From NCBI GenBank assembly GCA_032622095.1, contig CP136069.1:13996450-14060449 (forward strand): a stretch of 64,000 bases of DNA, written 5' to 3'. The stretch is from Siphonodentalium dalli (taxonomy: Eukaryota > Mollusca > Scaphopoda > Gadilida > Siphonodentaliidae). How positions within the stretch are numbered: the stretch's first letter is position 1; each line of letters opens with the position of its first letter. Positions 46,049 through 57,840 of the stretch are shown here, one piece after another. The position numbers and the translations under genes are program-made. Below the pieces are notes generated by a model, which made no database searches, was not told the DNA's origin, and was given only the letters and a program-made list of their open reading frames with translations.

Positions 46049-46850
46049 ACAACAAACTATATCAGAGCGGTGTTCTTTTCCAAGATTATTTGTGTATATA
46101 AGATATATAAGGATCGCTGAGTGCTCGGTCATTCTTGTCGGTTCTGTTATCACCGGCACGAATCCTCGTGTGAATACATTGTTTAAAAAGTCGTTTGTGT
46201 TGTTGTGCGCATCGAAATTTAGTAGATCGATATTGAAATCGCCGATTATGTAAGACTTTTTATTATATCTAAGATCATAGTAAGATGTCGTCGAATTTAG
46301 AAGCAAACTTGTCAAGGTCAGCTTTTTGTGCCGTGTTAGGTCAATAAATACATCCTATGATATAAATTTCATGTTTTCAGAATTCAAGCTCAATGAACAC
46401 AGTTTCAATAGCATGTGGGATAAATATTGATAGATCTGGTCTGTTTCTATACGTGATCGTGATTCTTATGTAAATACCAACACCACCATACCACCATCGT
46501 ATCAGGCCTTGATTTAAATTCCATGGGATGATAACCGGAGAGTTTAAAGTCCGATGCTTGGTGTATTTTAAATGTTTCGGTTAGCGCTATTATATCAATA
46601 TTGTTGTTATTGGTTTTCATGTCACATACAAGATTTTGTAAATTTTCAAAATTTGCGTTGATGCTTCTGCACTTAAGACCAAACATTGACAATTTATTCT
46701 TCTTGTTGAGAATATCGCTTGTAAAGTTGAGAAGTAACGGCATTGTTTTTATCAGTCGGTTCTTCATCTTCCTCTAGGCTAGCACATTTGGCTGCAAGCT
46801 CAAAATTATGCGCTTCCTTAACCTCACTCAGTGTTACGTTATTTGTGGCC
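46022..46850 (-). pseudogene. LINE endonuclease, N-terminal and central part
   Basis: The ORF start reads MATNNVTLSEVKEAHNFELA (about 46850 leftward). After a frameshift come FGLKCRSINANFENLQNLV and IDIIALTETF (the catalytic Glu motif of AP-endonucleases), then, in another segment, IGDFNIDLLNFD (catalytic Asp/Asn motif), TEPTRMTEHSAILIYLIYTN and SDIVCC. Such endonucleases nick the chromosomal target in target-primed reverse transcription. The C-terminal S-D-H motif is displaced by the next insertion. Confidence 0.8.
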
Positions 46851-46960
46851 ATAATGTGGTTTAATGATATTTGTTATAACATATGTGCCCTTGCTCAGAT
46901 CAGTGAGCATATACCCGTGGTTTGAGTTCGGCCTGCAAACGACGTTGCGCCTGTAAACAG

Positions 46961-47483
46961 TTTTAGACATTCTAAGATGCATATATGTATTCATGGCAAC
47001 ATTTTTTCTTTTGTGGGTATATTAATTTTAATAGTTTCACACCGTGAACTCTTGAAATTGTTTGCTGGATTTCAAGTGAGATAGTTTTCGAAATTGAATT
47101 ATAAACCTATAAACAACGTTTATTTCTGGTAGTGACCATGCACGGATGTTTCCATGTTCACGGCGTGAATTACGAAGCAAATTTCCATTCATGAACTCAA
47201 TGATAAAAACATATAATTACCTTGATCGGATGAGCATTTAAGAAAAAATATATACATTGGGTGGTAACTTAAGACGAGAGTACAGAGTATGTCTATATAG
47301 AGAAAAACAATAACAAAAATAAAGGTATTAACAACGATAAATAAATTATGGTACGAATTAATCAGATATGCTAAATTTGTGCAACGATTAATACGCGTCT
47401 ATATATAGAGCAAAGAGTGTCTTTAATTGGTGGTGCGTTTACATTTATAATACGTAATTCCGTAATACAGAAACATCATCTAT
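46961..47483. other. Unassigned AT-rich spacer
   Basis: Nothing recognised. Confidence 0.4.
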
Positions 47484-47715
47484 ACGTTCGGTGTAATCTC
47501 CTGTACTATACCCAATAACGTGCTGAACGGGATATTAAACTGCGTTCGGTGTAATCTCCTGTACTATACCCAATAACGTGTTGAACGGGATATTAAACTG
47601 CGTTCGATGTAATCTCCTGCATTGTACCCGATAACGTGCTGAACGGGATATTATTCTGCGTTCGGTGTAATCTCCTGCACTTTACCCGATAACGTGCCAA
47701 ACGGGATATTGAACA
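47484..47715. repeat. Tandem repeat, 62 bp x 4
   Basis: Unit: GCGTTCGGTGTAATCTCCTG, then TACCC.ATAACGTGCTGAACG and GGATATTAAACT. Units are about 90 percent alike by eye. Confidence 0.95.
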
Positions 47716-48165
47716 ATTGAACTGGGGTGGAGGTCGGTCAAATGTTATTCTCGCCATGCATTTAGATTTGGCCCATCGTTAGCAAGTCATTTGCATCACC
47801 TAGACCCGACTATCTTCATTAAAAATCATTTAAACTGAGTTGGGGAGAATCTGCTGAACTGCTCCATATGAACTGCTGAATGGGATTTTGAACGGCTGCA
47901 CTGGAGTGGACGTCGGTCAAATGGTTTTCCCACCCGGTATGTGGTTGTGGCCAATCGATAAGTTATTGCACAACATATACCCGACTATCCTCGTTAGAAA
48001 TTGGTTAAACTGCGTTCTGTGGATTCTGCTGAACTATTCCCGGTAAAGTGCTGAACAGAATTTTGAACTGTTGAACTGGGATGGACGTGTGACAACTTGT
48101 GTTCTCTCCATGTATTTTTAATGGCGCGTTGATAACAAGTTATTTGGATAGTCTATGCCCGACTG
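47716..48165. repeat. Satellite, about 185-bp units (left part)
   Basis: Each unit has GGA.GTCGGTCAAATG.T.TTC, a GGCCCATCG word, ACCCGACTATC.TC.TTA, and GATTCTGCTGAACTG. The 62-bp repeat to the left is an amplified piece of the same unit. The array resumes at 54079. Confidence 0.8.
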
Positions 48166-48175
48166 CACTGAAAAA

Positions 48176-48500
48176 ACAAGTGTTTAACGTCTACACACAA
48201 AGCTAAACACTTTTTTGTCCCACTTTATAAACACATTATCATGTTTGCATGCTAAACAATGTATTTATAACCTAAACGAGGTGTTTAGGTAAACTATACA
48301 CATGCATGTGTTTAGATAAATAAACACCTATGTGTTTAAGTAATTAAACACGTCACATGTTAAGATAATAAACGAGGTGTTTAGGTAAAGTAAACACGGT
48401 GTTTAGAAAGTAAACACCTCAATATGTTTATTAAATGGATCCAGGTGTATATGGCTTGTCCCACTTTATAAACACAACCAGGTGTTTAGTTTCTATGCAT
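48176..48500. repeat. Left subterminal TGTTTA repeat region
   Basis: At least fifteen copies of TGTTTA(G/A) or its complement TAAACA, often paired as GTGTTTAG...TAAACACC. Confidence 0.85.
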
Positions 48501-48738
48501 GTTTATTAACTTTTATTACACTCCTATGTGTGATTTCCATTGAAAACGCCGTTAATTAAAAATGTTAATGTCACTAGTGAATTATGTCATTTCTCGTTAC
48601 GTCATTGACGTTACGTCGCCTACTGATCTTGTCTGAAATTTAGGTGGTTTTTTTTCTCCACATCGGGACTTTCATGCATTAATTCTGTGTGTTTTAATCA
48701 TATTCTGCGAACCAAATTAATGCAGAATTGTAATAAAT

Positions 48739-48898
48739 AGAGTAATCAATTAGTTCCGAGAATTACGTTAAATAATTCACTCGAGGTGAGAGACGTTTAG
48801 ATAAGAAACTCGTGCGCTAAGGCGCACTCGTTTCTTACCGACGTCTCTCCCATCTCGTGAATTATTAAACGTAATTATCGGAACCAATTGATTACTCT
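48739..48898. repeat. 160-bp hairpin
   Basis: Arms of about 76 bases run from AGAGTAATCAATTAGTTCCG at the left to the matching GATTACTCT at the right, and close on GTGCGC-TAAG-GCGCAC. A few mismatches and a short bulge. Ends are AT-rich; no target duplication was defined. Confidence 0.9.
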
Positions 48899-49609
48899 CT
48901 ATGTAATCAACAGTGAATATGAAGTCAAACATAAACTGAAAAACATAATATACATAGAGCTCATACAAATGTCAATTGAATATAATTCAGGTAATATACA
49001 TTGCAAGGATATAACAGAACTGAAATTCAGAATTATAATTTAACATGTTAATATGTATTTGTGTGTAAAATGGAGGGGAAAAAATCATTTAAAAAAAATA
49101 CAAATTCACAACACGAGAAATATGTCATGTTTAAAAAAAAGTAATTTAAAAAAAATAAAACGTTTTTGAGGTGGTCGATCGAGTTTGACAGGGAATATTT
49201 ATTTTAAAAAAACACACTTTATTATTGTTTAGCTTATGGACCCAGCTATAGAGTATGCGCACATTCTACCAATATAATGCACATAAGAATGATCATCACA
49301 ACTTCCTGGTCGGTAATAACGTTTGAAGTTGTCAGAACACAATCACACAATTTCACCAGCCAGAGGAATACTCCAAAAGATGGCAGACCGGTGAAAAATG
49401 TTGTTTTGGCGTCATCGTTGATTAACTCCAAACTTCATTTTGATGTTCTCTGCCTCGAGTTGATCTCTCTCCTCTCTCTTGTGTAATTTATTCTTTTTTT
49501 GAGAGATACATCATATTCTTGATATAAATGTCATGAATACCTGAAACACAATAAATTCAGAAGTCAGCTTAATATTATTATGTATAGTTATATAATGTTG
49601 TGGTTGTTT
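48899..49609. other. Interior of the CACTG element, no gene seen
   Basis: AT-rich with several A-runs near 49080-49160. Nothing recognised. Confidence 0.4.
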
Positions 49610-49730
49610 ATTAATTCACAGATAACTCAGAAGTCATTGCATTCACAATGGAATACATTCATCCTTAATTCAGTATATAAATTGTATATCAGTATGAACG
49701 GAATGACTTCTGAGTTCGCTGTGAATTAAT
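49610..49730. mobile_element. 121-bp inverted-repeat element
   Basis: ATTAATTCACAG..ACTCAGAAGTCATT (49610-49638) is mirrored at 49702-49730, with three mismatches. The short centre is AT-rich. Likely a MITE or foldback. Confidence 0.7.
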
Positions 49731-50421
49731 TGGTCATCCACTTTTATCAAGTTTTTTGTGTATTCTCATCAAAATATATGCATATGTTTCAGGTCATGGT
49801 TAACTAAGTTTATGTTTAGCATCATCCATGATTATGAGAATTAAATGCAAATGTAACTATAATATAGCATAAATATTAAAGTGACGAGAAACACTCCGGG
49901 GTGATCAAATAGAAATGGAGAATAATCTTGCTAAAAGTATTTATTTTTACAAATATTATATCCAAATTGACTACACACACAGTCATTCCTATATATTATT
50001 TAAATGCAGTGACTCCGATGGCAAAGTCGTGTTCGTTAGTTTATCGCCGATAGGTGCGTCCCGAATCGAGAAGTAAATATTTACAATTTAGTGTATAGTC
50101 CAGAAGGTTTTTTCTATGGAGTGGTACAGTCGATTTGCTTCAGATTGTTTAGGTAATGTTAGTAAAATGCTACATTCCCCGCAGCTGATATTGTCGGAAT
50201 ACTAACTTATCAGTTCCACGCACACGTGAACAAGTCCATGATATGTCTTTAGCACCAATTTTGTTTATATTCATTTTATGTCAATGAAGCTGCACGAAGC
50301 ATTTATCTGGAGGCTAAGAATAAGTAGTCAAATCTGAATGTTTACAGGGGACATTCGTTGGGACAATGGAATTGTGCATTGTGTTAAGTGTTAACCCTTT
50401 ACCCAACAGTTATGCCCTGTG

Positions 50422-50488
50422 CCAATGCATTCTCTTATATATGCGAGTCGACCATAGGTCGCCTCGCATATATAAGAGAATGCATTGG
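50422..50488. repeat. 67-bp hairpin (copy B1)
   Basis: Perfect 26-bp arms, one mismatch, then CGACC-ATA-GGTCG at the tip. Confidence 0.95.
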
Positions 50489-50569
50489 CTTAACACATTA
50501 AAAATTATAAAATTGTTAAAGAATGTAAGAAAAAATGGTAAAAAGTGTTAAAAAAAGTTTTTTTTTAGG

Positions 50570-50636
50570 CCAATGCATTCTCTTATATATGCGAGGCGAC
50601 CTATGGTCGACTCGCATATATAAGAGAATGCATTGG
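50570..50636. repeat. 67-bp hairpin (copy B2)
   Basis: Exact reverse complement of B1, tip CGACC-TAT-GGTCG. Confidence 0.95.
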
Positions 50637-50789
50637 CACAGGGCTAACTGTAACTATCACAATGTGGCCAAGGAGCCGGTTCCAATGATATCCATATTTG
50701 TATGGTTTTATTGAGACAGACCGAAGATATTTTAGGCTGTTGAAGCTTTATTTGGCCGGTTTTGGCCGGTTTGTTGTGTCAAGTGTTAA

Positions 50790-51958
50790 TCAAATTTATT
50801 ATTATTTTCCACCAAATAAGGAAATGCTGCGATTGACGCTAAGCATATAATTCAAATTAACCATGGCATTATATGGCCATATTATGTACAGCTACATATA
50901 CATGTATATAAATTAAAAGCTATTGTGTCATTTGTAAAGTAACTTTCGAATACCAGTACTTGTACCGGTACAGCAGGTGTCGTGTATAGTATATTCAACA
51001 TACCTTCAACTTGCTGGACATCAGTTGAGACTGCTGCATTATCAAATTAGGTTGATGTATGGTTCTCGTTGAACTACATGTGCAGCTTCTGCTACGTCAT
51101 ATATCAGTATTTTGGCTGAGTTCCTTTTTCTGTGCCTCTTCTCACGGCCAATTTTCGATGCAGGTGTTGCCAGGCTCACTTTGGAGTACCATATTTCTAT
51201 GATGGTACATAATCTGGATGAGTGGGGTCATCCTGCCTGCTGCCTGCAAGGGAAAATGATGTGGAAGGGTTAACAATGGATACATGAAACCCGATCTTCC
51301 ATACATGTAGCTAATTAATCCACTTCTCGACAAGTGGAATTCAAATATTAAAACCGATATTAAAAACACAACCTTCATTTTATTTTTGTTGTGCACAATC
51401 TCAATAGCAATCGTCACGATAGATGTCATTATATGTGGGCGGAGACAATTTAGCACCAGCTGTAAACAGGGTCGGACATTCATTGGAGCCAGTATTCATA
51501 TATATAGAAACAATGACCGGTCGTTCGTTTTTTACGTAAAATTGATGCAGGGTGAAGTGCCCGGCGCTAAATTTCAACATGCAGCGAAACAGTCAATGAC
51601 CATTATATAAATTGTACCCACGATCAGCTCACGATCGGAATAATTTACCAGATGTTATGTATATTATCTTACAACAGAACGCATGTGATCATGTCTGCAC
51701 CTGGACACAATGGCTCGTAATGTCTACGAATGCACGTCATGCATAACACTCATTAGTCGGCGCCCTATTGAGATTTGAACATTTAGAGTAATACAATTTA
51801 TGTCATGTTGCGAGTTTAATTCGACCATTTTGTGGACGTCGGAATGTAAACATTCCAATATGTTAGGGTCAGGTGGCATTCGTGAAACTGCCACACATGT
51901 CGCAGTTTGTAAAACTCAATTGGTGCATGTATACATTAGTTTATTCTATTTTCATTTT

Positions 51959-51999
<41 letters not shown>

Positions 52000-53744
52000 C
52001 GTAACAAGATATACACATCCCTGAAACATTAATTTTGTAAATATCAGGATCCAGTTATGCATAGGTCTGATCCTGAATCTGTATATTAAATGTCACCTAT
52101 ACATGTACATGTAAAATACAAACTGATTTGAACATGTTTGCGATATATGAACGATAAAATACTGTAACAAGTTGCACATAGTTGATAGCACGGTGTTCTC
52201 AAGCAAAAATTGTCAAACATTATATAAGGCTATTTATAATACAAGCCTGTGCATTAGGACAATGTTATAATAAGAAATGTCAACAACAAGCGTCTCCGTG
52301 CATGCATACAGGTGTTTGATACTCAAAATCAATTATATCATATTTTGTGGTGATTTGTCATATTGTCAAAATCACTGTTTCACTAGATCTATGATTATAT
52401 AACAAAACGATATATGGCGATGTTGCCTTACAACTTTATCATCAACACCAGTTCTCAGTTCACAAAATCCATTTTTATTCTTCACAAATTAGCAGTGCAT
52501 CGACGGCATCTTTGGTCCCTGAATTATTCTCCACGTAATTGACATTGCTAAAATAACCAAGGGACATCGATTCTGGCGACATAAGGGTTTCTGTGGCATC
52601 ACGTTCCCTATAGGCCTACATGTTCTCGTGTTTTGCATGCACCTATATATTGTACGTATAGTACTTTATAACTTGACACTATAGTAACATTGTTCGAATT
52701 TTGTGAATCCACCAGTCGTATTTTTCGATTTGGTAACACATCATTTGACAGTCGTTTTCGTTTTGTTTGATGTCTATACAAAAATGTCATAGTGGGACTA
52801 CGGACATGAACAAAATAATTGCTACATATATAAGTCCAATTTTAATTAATCCTTAAATAACATATTTTATCTGTTTGATTTTAGCTTAGGAAATGGCGTC
52901 AAAGTTACTTTTTCTATGTGATGTTCTCTTCATTTCTTACTGCCATTATTGCATAAGCCATACCAACAATTGCGGTGGCCCCTTTTTTATTATAAGATCC
53001 ACCATCACTGTTTTATGCGATGACATGTTTACATTGCGTAAAGTAGGGCAACGTATTGTAATACCGGAAAGTTGGAACTAATTTGAAAAAGGAAAACAAG
53101 TGTCACATTTCAGACCGACTCCTTCCTTCATCAGTAGGGCCATGCAACAATGGCTTGCGACGAATGCAACATTATTGAGCGTCCCCGGTTCTATTTCACC
53201 AAATTCGTTTGAAGAGACGACATTTGATTCGCTTCTATGTGGTTAGTCGAAATGTAAAAAAGCACGAAGAAAGAAATGCCGTAAAATGTTACGCAATTTC
53301 GGATTAGTAATAGCTCCCATAAAATGGTACTGTTAATGGCAAATATATCTGGGACATCTTTCTCGGCATTGATTCGGTTGAATAGAATCCTAATTAAAAA
53401 TAAATAAAGTATTTAGCTGTTATGAAATTGCAGACCGCAGACTGTGTCTTCATCTCCAGGAATCCAGGTCTTCGATAGATTATTGTTACAAACACTTCGA
53501 ATTTCATTAATCCACATTTTGTTTTTTCGTGGTTCCGTCTTCGGCGTTCGATGATATGAAACTTTCACTTTCAGGTCATATAAATTAGCACAATCGCTGA
53601 CTACAAGACATAGGCATGTTTGATGTTGTTAAATACAATCAGCAATGCTAGTTCCGTGAGGTAAACAAAGAGACTCGCTTTGGTTTGGCCACTAGTGAAA
53701 TTAACACGTGTTGTGTGACGTAATTTTCTGCCATACATTTGACC
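50790..53744. other. Interior of the CACTG element, no gene seen
   Basis: No transposase or host gene was recognised across nearly 3 kb. A 62-codon ORF at 52893-53081 begins with a hydrophobic stretch but has no further support. Contains the CAA microsatellite. Confidence 0.4.
51960..52001. repeat. CAA trinucleotide microsatellite
   Basis: Fourteen uninterrupted CAA/AAC repeats. Confidence 0.95.
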
Positions 53745-54055
53745 GTGTACCTAAACACCATGTTTATTTCCACGCACACAGCCAGTCTTTTAATGTTATA
53801 GTGGCTCATGAAATATTGAAATTGAGATATGTGTTATATATATATTTTACAAAACTCAGCCTGGTCGACATAATTATATATTAAACTGTAAACATGTGAT
53901 ATGCCCTGATAGTTGCATACACATTGAAAACTAAATACCATGTATCTAAACATATTGCAATAAACATCTACACACAAAACCTAAACGATATATTTACAAT
54001 CTATAATTATGCGGTGTATAGAAAATAAACACCTACACACAAAGCTAAACATGTC
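53745..54055. repeat. Right subterminal TGTTTA repeat region
   Basis: CTAAACACC, TAAACAT and related words recur, thinner than on the left. The last unit (ACACACAAAGCTAAACA) matches the first unit of the left side, where it lies in direct orientation. Confidence 0.7.
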
Positions 54056-54078
54056 AACCCGACTCTGTTTTATCAGTG

Positions 54079-54415
54079 TGTCTTTGTTAAAAATCAATAT
54101 CACTGAGTTTTGGAGATTCTGTTGAACTGCTCAAGATAACGTACTCAGCGGGATTTTGAACTGTTGAACTAGGATGGAGGTCGGTCAAATGGTGTTCTCT
54201 CTATGTATGTGGGTATGGCCCATCGATTACAACTCATTTTTCACAACCTAAACTCTGCTAACTTCGTTATAATTTAGTTAAACTGTGTTCGCAAGAGAGT
54301 TTGCTGAACTGCAGCCGCGGCGCCGTATTGCTAAACGGGCAGTCAAAATGTGTTCCCTTCCTGTCTTCAGTGCCATTTAAACAACCCATGACCGACTATC
54401 GTCGTCATATTTGAG
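54079..54415. repeat. Satellite, about 185-bp units (right part)
   Basis: Resumes the array cut at 48165: GTTGAACTGCTCAAGATAACG, GGATGGAGGTCGGTCAAATG and GGCCCATCGATTA follow in register. Ends at the TTAA MITE copy C. Confidence 0.8.
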
Positions 54416-54558
54416 TTAACCCTTTACCCAACAGAACGCCCAGAAACGCCCTAACAGCCTAAATTATCTTCGGTCTGTCTCAATAAAACCATGGAAATAT
54501 GGGTATCATTGGAACCGGCTCATTGAGCACATTGTGATAGTTACAGTTATGCCCTGTG

Positions 54559-54625
54559 CCAATGCATTCTCTTATATATGCGAGTCGACCATAGGTCGCC
54601 TCGCATATATAAGAGAATGCATTGG
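54559..54625. repeat. 67-bp hairpin (copy C1)
   Basis: Identical to B1. Confidence 0.95.
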
Positions 54626-54684
54626 CCTAAAAAAAACTTTTTTTTAACACTTTTTACCATTTTTTCTCTTTAATATGTGTTAAG

Positions 54685-54751
54685 CCAATGCATTCTCTTA
54701 TATATGCGAGGCGACCTATGGTCGACTCGCATATATAAGAGAATGCATTGG
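54685..54751. repeat. 67-bp hairpin (copy C2)
   Basis: Identical to B2. Confidence 0.95.
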
Positions 54752-54939
54752 CACAGGACCGTTCTGTTGGGTAAAGGGTTAAACATAAATCGGGAAATCT
54801 GCTGATCAGCATTTTAGGTGGTAACATGCTGATCAGCAGCTGATGTCAATGTTAAATAGCATTGTGCATAATTGTCAATACTGTACGAAAATGCTAAATT
54901 TATATATTCATGGGTTAATTCCCGACAATTTATAAAAAG

Positions 54940-55195
54940 AAAAAAAACTGCCGGCATACGAGAAAGGCGATTGTTTTATGCTTTGGGGACCCATTCCTAT
55001 TTAAATAGCTGATGGGATATGCTTTGAATAATAAATGGACATGTGGACAACATGCAATAGTATCAAGAGATACAGACACTATAATGTGGATGGAATGGTT
55101 ACCGAAAGCTAATGCCAGTTTAAAACAAGCTGCTGGCAAGTAAGAAAGGCGAATATTCGCTGTTTTGGGGAGTCCTATACCCCACTGAAGAAACA
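54940..55195. repeat. Diverged duplication, about 180 bp apart
   Basis: CTGC.GGCA..(C/A)GA.AAAGGCGA.T and a TTTGGGGA..CC.AT.CC word occur at 54950-55000 and 55129-55185. Confidence 0.5.
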
Positions 55196-55329
55196 AATAA
55201 ATATATATACCAGGTCGGGGCATGACGAACAAGTAAAGATGATTGGCGCTTGTTCATATTGGGAAAAGCGGCTGCTGCACGATCGATGCCAACATCAAAG
55301 ACAATAATATATATGAAAAGATAAGTAAA

Positions 55330-55455
55330 AGAAACAAGTGCCGAAAGGTCTTCGATGAAGTGCCAATACGTCCAACCTGGGCCGAAAGAACAAAGTGCCG
55401 AAACTCCAGAAAAACAGGTGCCCAAACGTCCAGGTGCCGAAACGTCCTGCACCCC
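55330..55455. repeat. Degenerate GTGCCGAAACGTCC repeat
   Basis: About seven diverged units; responsible for overlapping ORFs on both strands that are not credible genes. Confidence 0.6.
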
Positions 55456-55544
55456 TGCAAGGTCCATTTTTAAATTTTCCGATAAATTCTGGTTTTGGTT
55501 GCTCAGTTTTCATATTTGCATTGTCCTGACATCTTTGTAACTAT

Positions 55545-56028
55545 GCGAATAGTATCCATGACATAGAAATACACCTAGATGTGACATGTCACAGCCTAAT
55601 ACGCACTCCGCGCTGGAAAACGATGAAATACGACTTTTACGGAATGTAGCGTAGTACACTTCCGGATTATAATGCCGTATGCGATACGACCATTAAGTAC
55701 GCATACGACCTTGTCGTAATTGTGTGTAATAGTGCCGAATGTAAAAGTTATAACTGGAAATCAACATGGTGTATATGTAGAATTGTTGTTACTCGGTTAA
55801 TTAAAACAAAACGTGAATGTGGCATGTAATGACGCTGCATGTGTCTTTCGATGTTTCGAGAATCAGACAACAGTTACCGCAAGTCTGGAACAAAATAAGA
55901 ATAATGCACACTATACACTATCCAGATAATGGAGTAGTTCTGAATGTATAGTACATGTACGTGAATCATGTATACACAGAACACATATGGTACATTTTAC
56001 AACGGCAGTCGGGATTTTTTTTACCCTG
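55545..56028. other. Unassigned spacer
   Basis: 55600-55740 has several TACGAC/GTCGTA words but no gene. Confidence 0.35.
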
Positions 56029-56030
56029 TG

Positions 56031-56244
56031 CCAATGCATTCTCTTATATATGCGAGTCGACCATAGGTCGCCTCGCATATATAAGAGAATGCATTGGCTT
56101 AACACATTAAAAATTATAAAATTGTTAAAGAATGTAAGAAAAAAGGGTAAAAAGTGTTAATTTTTTTTTTTTTTAGGCCAATGCATTCTCTTATATATGC
56201 GAGGCGACCTATGGTCGAATCGCATATATAAGAGAATGCATTGG
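56031..56244. mobile_element. Hairpin pair of the TTAA MITE family, ends lost (copy D)
   Basis: Hairpins at 56031-56097 and 56178-56244 in the usual inverted arrangement with the usual AT-rich spacer and T-run. The CCCTTTACCC ends are missing on both sides. One base change at the tip of the second hairpin. Confidence 0.85.
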
Positions 56245-56368
56245 CTTAACACACGTACTAGAGCGTGACACATAACAGCCAGGTAACTGCACATGGGGAT
56301 GATGCTGTCATTATGACAAAAGTTGAAGTCATGATTGGAGCTTCCTGAAATTTTGCGAGAACCCTGTG

Positions 56369-56389
56369 CCAATGAATTCTCTTATATAT
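56369..56389. repeat. Left half of a split 67-bp hairpin (copy F)
   Basis: CCAATGAATTCTCTTATATAT, one change from the consensus, cut at the point where the LTR-element remnant begins. The other half is at 58498-58540. Confidence 0.8.
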
Positions 56390-57109
56390 TTTAACACCTT
56401 CGACCGTAGATGGCGTGAGTATCGTTTGGTCTATTATCCTAAAAATACCATTCTAAAGTTACTGTTGTCATTATGCATGCATGCTAAGTCAATTATATCG
56501 CAACCGAGTGGAGTCAGTCAGGCGAACAATTTAATGTCCAACAATACTGGAAATTTGGTGTGTTGTGGATGTATTTGAAAAGCTGACTGCTTGTTAAATT
56601 CTGATACATATAACATACAATTTAAATACTGTTCACCATCTCAAGAATTCATATCTCGCGAAGAACCTGGGACCCGTGGTACATGTCAAGTTGGTAGGGT
56701 CTTATACAGAAGGCTATTGCATTCGTTATAAGTTGTATGAGGTCATGAAAATATAAGTTTGGTCGTTGTCTGAGGATTTTAGTTTAAAGGGACATATCAG
56801 GCTTCGTGGAAATCATATTTCTTGTATTAATGACCCATATTTAGTTGTGAACCAATATGCCAGCAAATTGTCTCCGAGTGTGTACATGTATAGGTTCTTG
56901 TGAATGGCAGTTTAGGTTTTAAGAATATCCGATACGCAAAGAATTCGGTTTAACGAATTCCTGCTGGGAAAAATTCACAAGGAATAGATATATAAAATAT
57001 ATGGCATTTATATAGAATGTCCATTTACTCTTGATGTATATGTTGTTATGTTACAGGATAATTGTTAGAATTACTGGCTGACAAACTATAGGTAACTCAA
57101 CGGGTATGC

Positions 57110-57395
57110 CCAATATTTGCAATAATAAAGGGCATTTCGATGCAATGAACACGTGGAGTTACACGTATTGGCGTTCCAAGAAAATGGGATAGTGATATGA
57201 CACGAACGACGAGGTTTAACACGTCGATGCCAATGATTTTGTAAAATTCTATGTTATAGAGCATTTTTACATGCTGGTATAGGGCCTTTAAGCCCAACTA
57301 GAATGTTTAGTCGGTTCTATGGGCATTTCTATGCAATGAACACGTGTTTTACACGTATAGCGTGATTTTACACGCTGATGCCAATCATTAGACTT
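57110..57395. repeat. Diverged duplication with ACACGTG words
   Basis: GGGCATTTC.ATGCAATGAACACGTG..TTACACGTAT occurs at about 57130 and 57321, and each is followed by a ..ACACG(T/C).GATGCCAAT word. Confidence 0.65.
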
Positions 57396-57422
57396 AATTA
57401 ATTTCAGTTCTTACACAACGTA

Positions 57423-57770
57423 TGAAGTCCTACACTAGACATAACCATATTGACCCTTTACCAAATTACGCACAAATTCAAGATCAAGTTGAAATTTAAT
57501 CAAATTTCGTATCGAAACAAGGCGATATAAACCATGATGAGAAGTCTTATCCTAGATATATTACTATATTGACCCTTAACCAAATTACGCCCAAATTCAA
57601 GATCAAATTGAAATTTAATCAACTTTCGTATCGAAACAAGGCCATATAAACCATGATGAGAAGTCATACCATAGATATATTACTATATTGACCCTTAACC
57701 AAATTACGCCCGAATTCATGGTCAAGCTGACAATTAACCAACTTTCGTACCGAAACAAGGCGATTATTCA
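57423..57770. repeat. Tandem repeat, about 119 bp x 3
   Basis: Unit: ATTGACCCTTAACCAAATTA, CAAATTCAAGATCAA.TTGAA, ACTTTCGTATCGAAACAAGGC. The last unit is the most diverged. Confidence 0.92.
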
Positions 57771-57840
57771 GAATATAGCCAGGACGAACGGAATAGTAGG
57801 GAAAGGCACCACTATTTCCCAACGCTGGATCTGGATCAAC

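Larger units (their letters stand above)
43195..46960 (-). mobile_element. CR1/Jockey-type LINE, degraded, with two nested insertions
   Basis: On the minus strand the order is: start of an EN-RT ORF (about 46850), AP-endonuclease, linker, RT. It is interrupted by a roughly 350-bp insertion near 45690-46048 and by an 838-bp TIR element at 43401-44238. The RT continues on the far side of the second insertion (VNNELRNLSD and CNKLAVSDDKSNYMF, about 43290-43390) and fades out near 43195. Frameshifts separate most segments, so it is not active. Confidence 0.85.
50395..50785. mobile_element. TTAA-bounded (piggyBac-like) MITE, copy B, 391 bp, two hairpins
   Basis: TTAA at 50391-50394 and 50786-50789. 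Left end CCCTTTACCCAACAG is intact; the right end is slightly diverged (GTTGTGTCAAGTG). Contains two 67-bp hairpins, 50422-50488 and 50570-50636, each the reverse complement of the other, separated by about 80 bases of AT-rich spacer ending in a T-run. The distal third matches copy A (GGAGCCGGTTCCAATGATAT, TTTGGCCGGTTTTGGCCGG). Confidence 0.9.
48166..54078. mobile_element. 5.9-kb non-autonomous element with CACTG ends (CACTA-like)
   Basis: CACTGAAAAAACA at 48166 pairs with TGTTTTATCAGTG ending at 54078. TG occurs on both flanks (48164-48165 and 54079-54080), where the satellite consensus continues across the gap, a 2-bp target duplication. Both subterminal regions (48176-48500 and 53745-54055) are crowded with GTGTTTAG/CTAAACAC and related words in both orientations, the layout expected of CACTA/EnSpm elements. 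No transposase was recognised. It contains a 160-bp hairpin, a 121-bp inverted-repeat element, a CAA microsatellite and TTAA MITE copy B. Confidence 0.65.
54420..54778. mobile_element. TTAA-bounded (piggyBac-like) MITE, copy C, 359 bp, two hairpins
   Basis: TTAA at 54416-54419 and 54779-54782. Ends CCCTTTACCCAACAG and CTGTTGGGTAAAGGG are exact inverted repeats. The element is in the opposite orientation to A and B. Hairpins lie at 54559-54625 and 54685-54751, again reverse complements of one another. Best-preserved copy, so probably the youngest of the three. Confidence 0.92.

Noticed and set aside
52893-53081. 62-codon ORF with hydrophobic start
   Set aside because: Looks a little like a secreted peptide but lies inside a transposon, has no splice or conservation evidence, and is within chance length.
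55120-55540. Overlapping ORFs on both strands
   Set aside because: Produced by the GTGCCGAAACGTCC repeat; no protein family.
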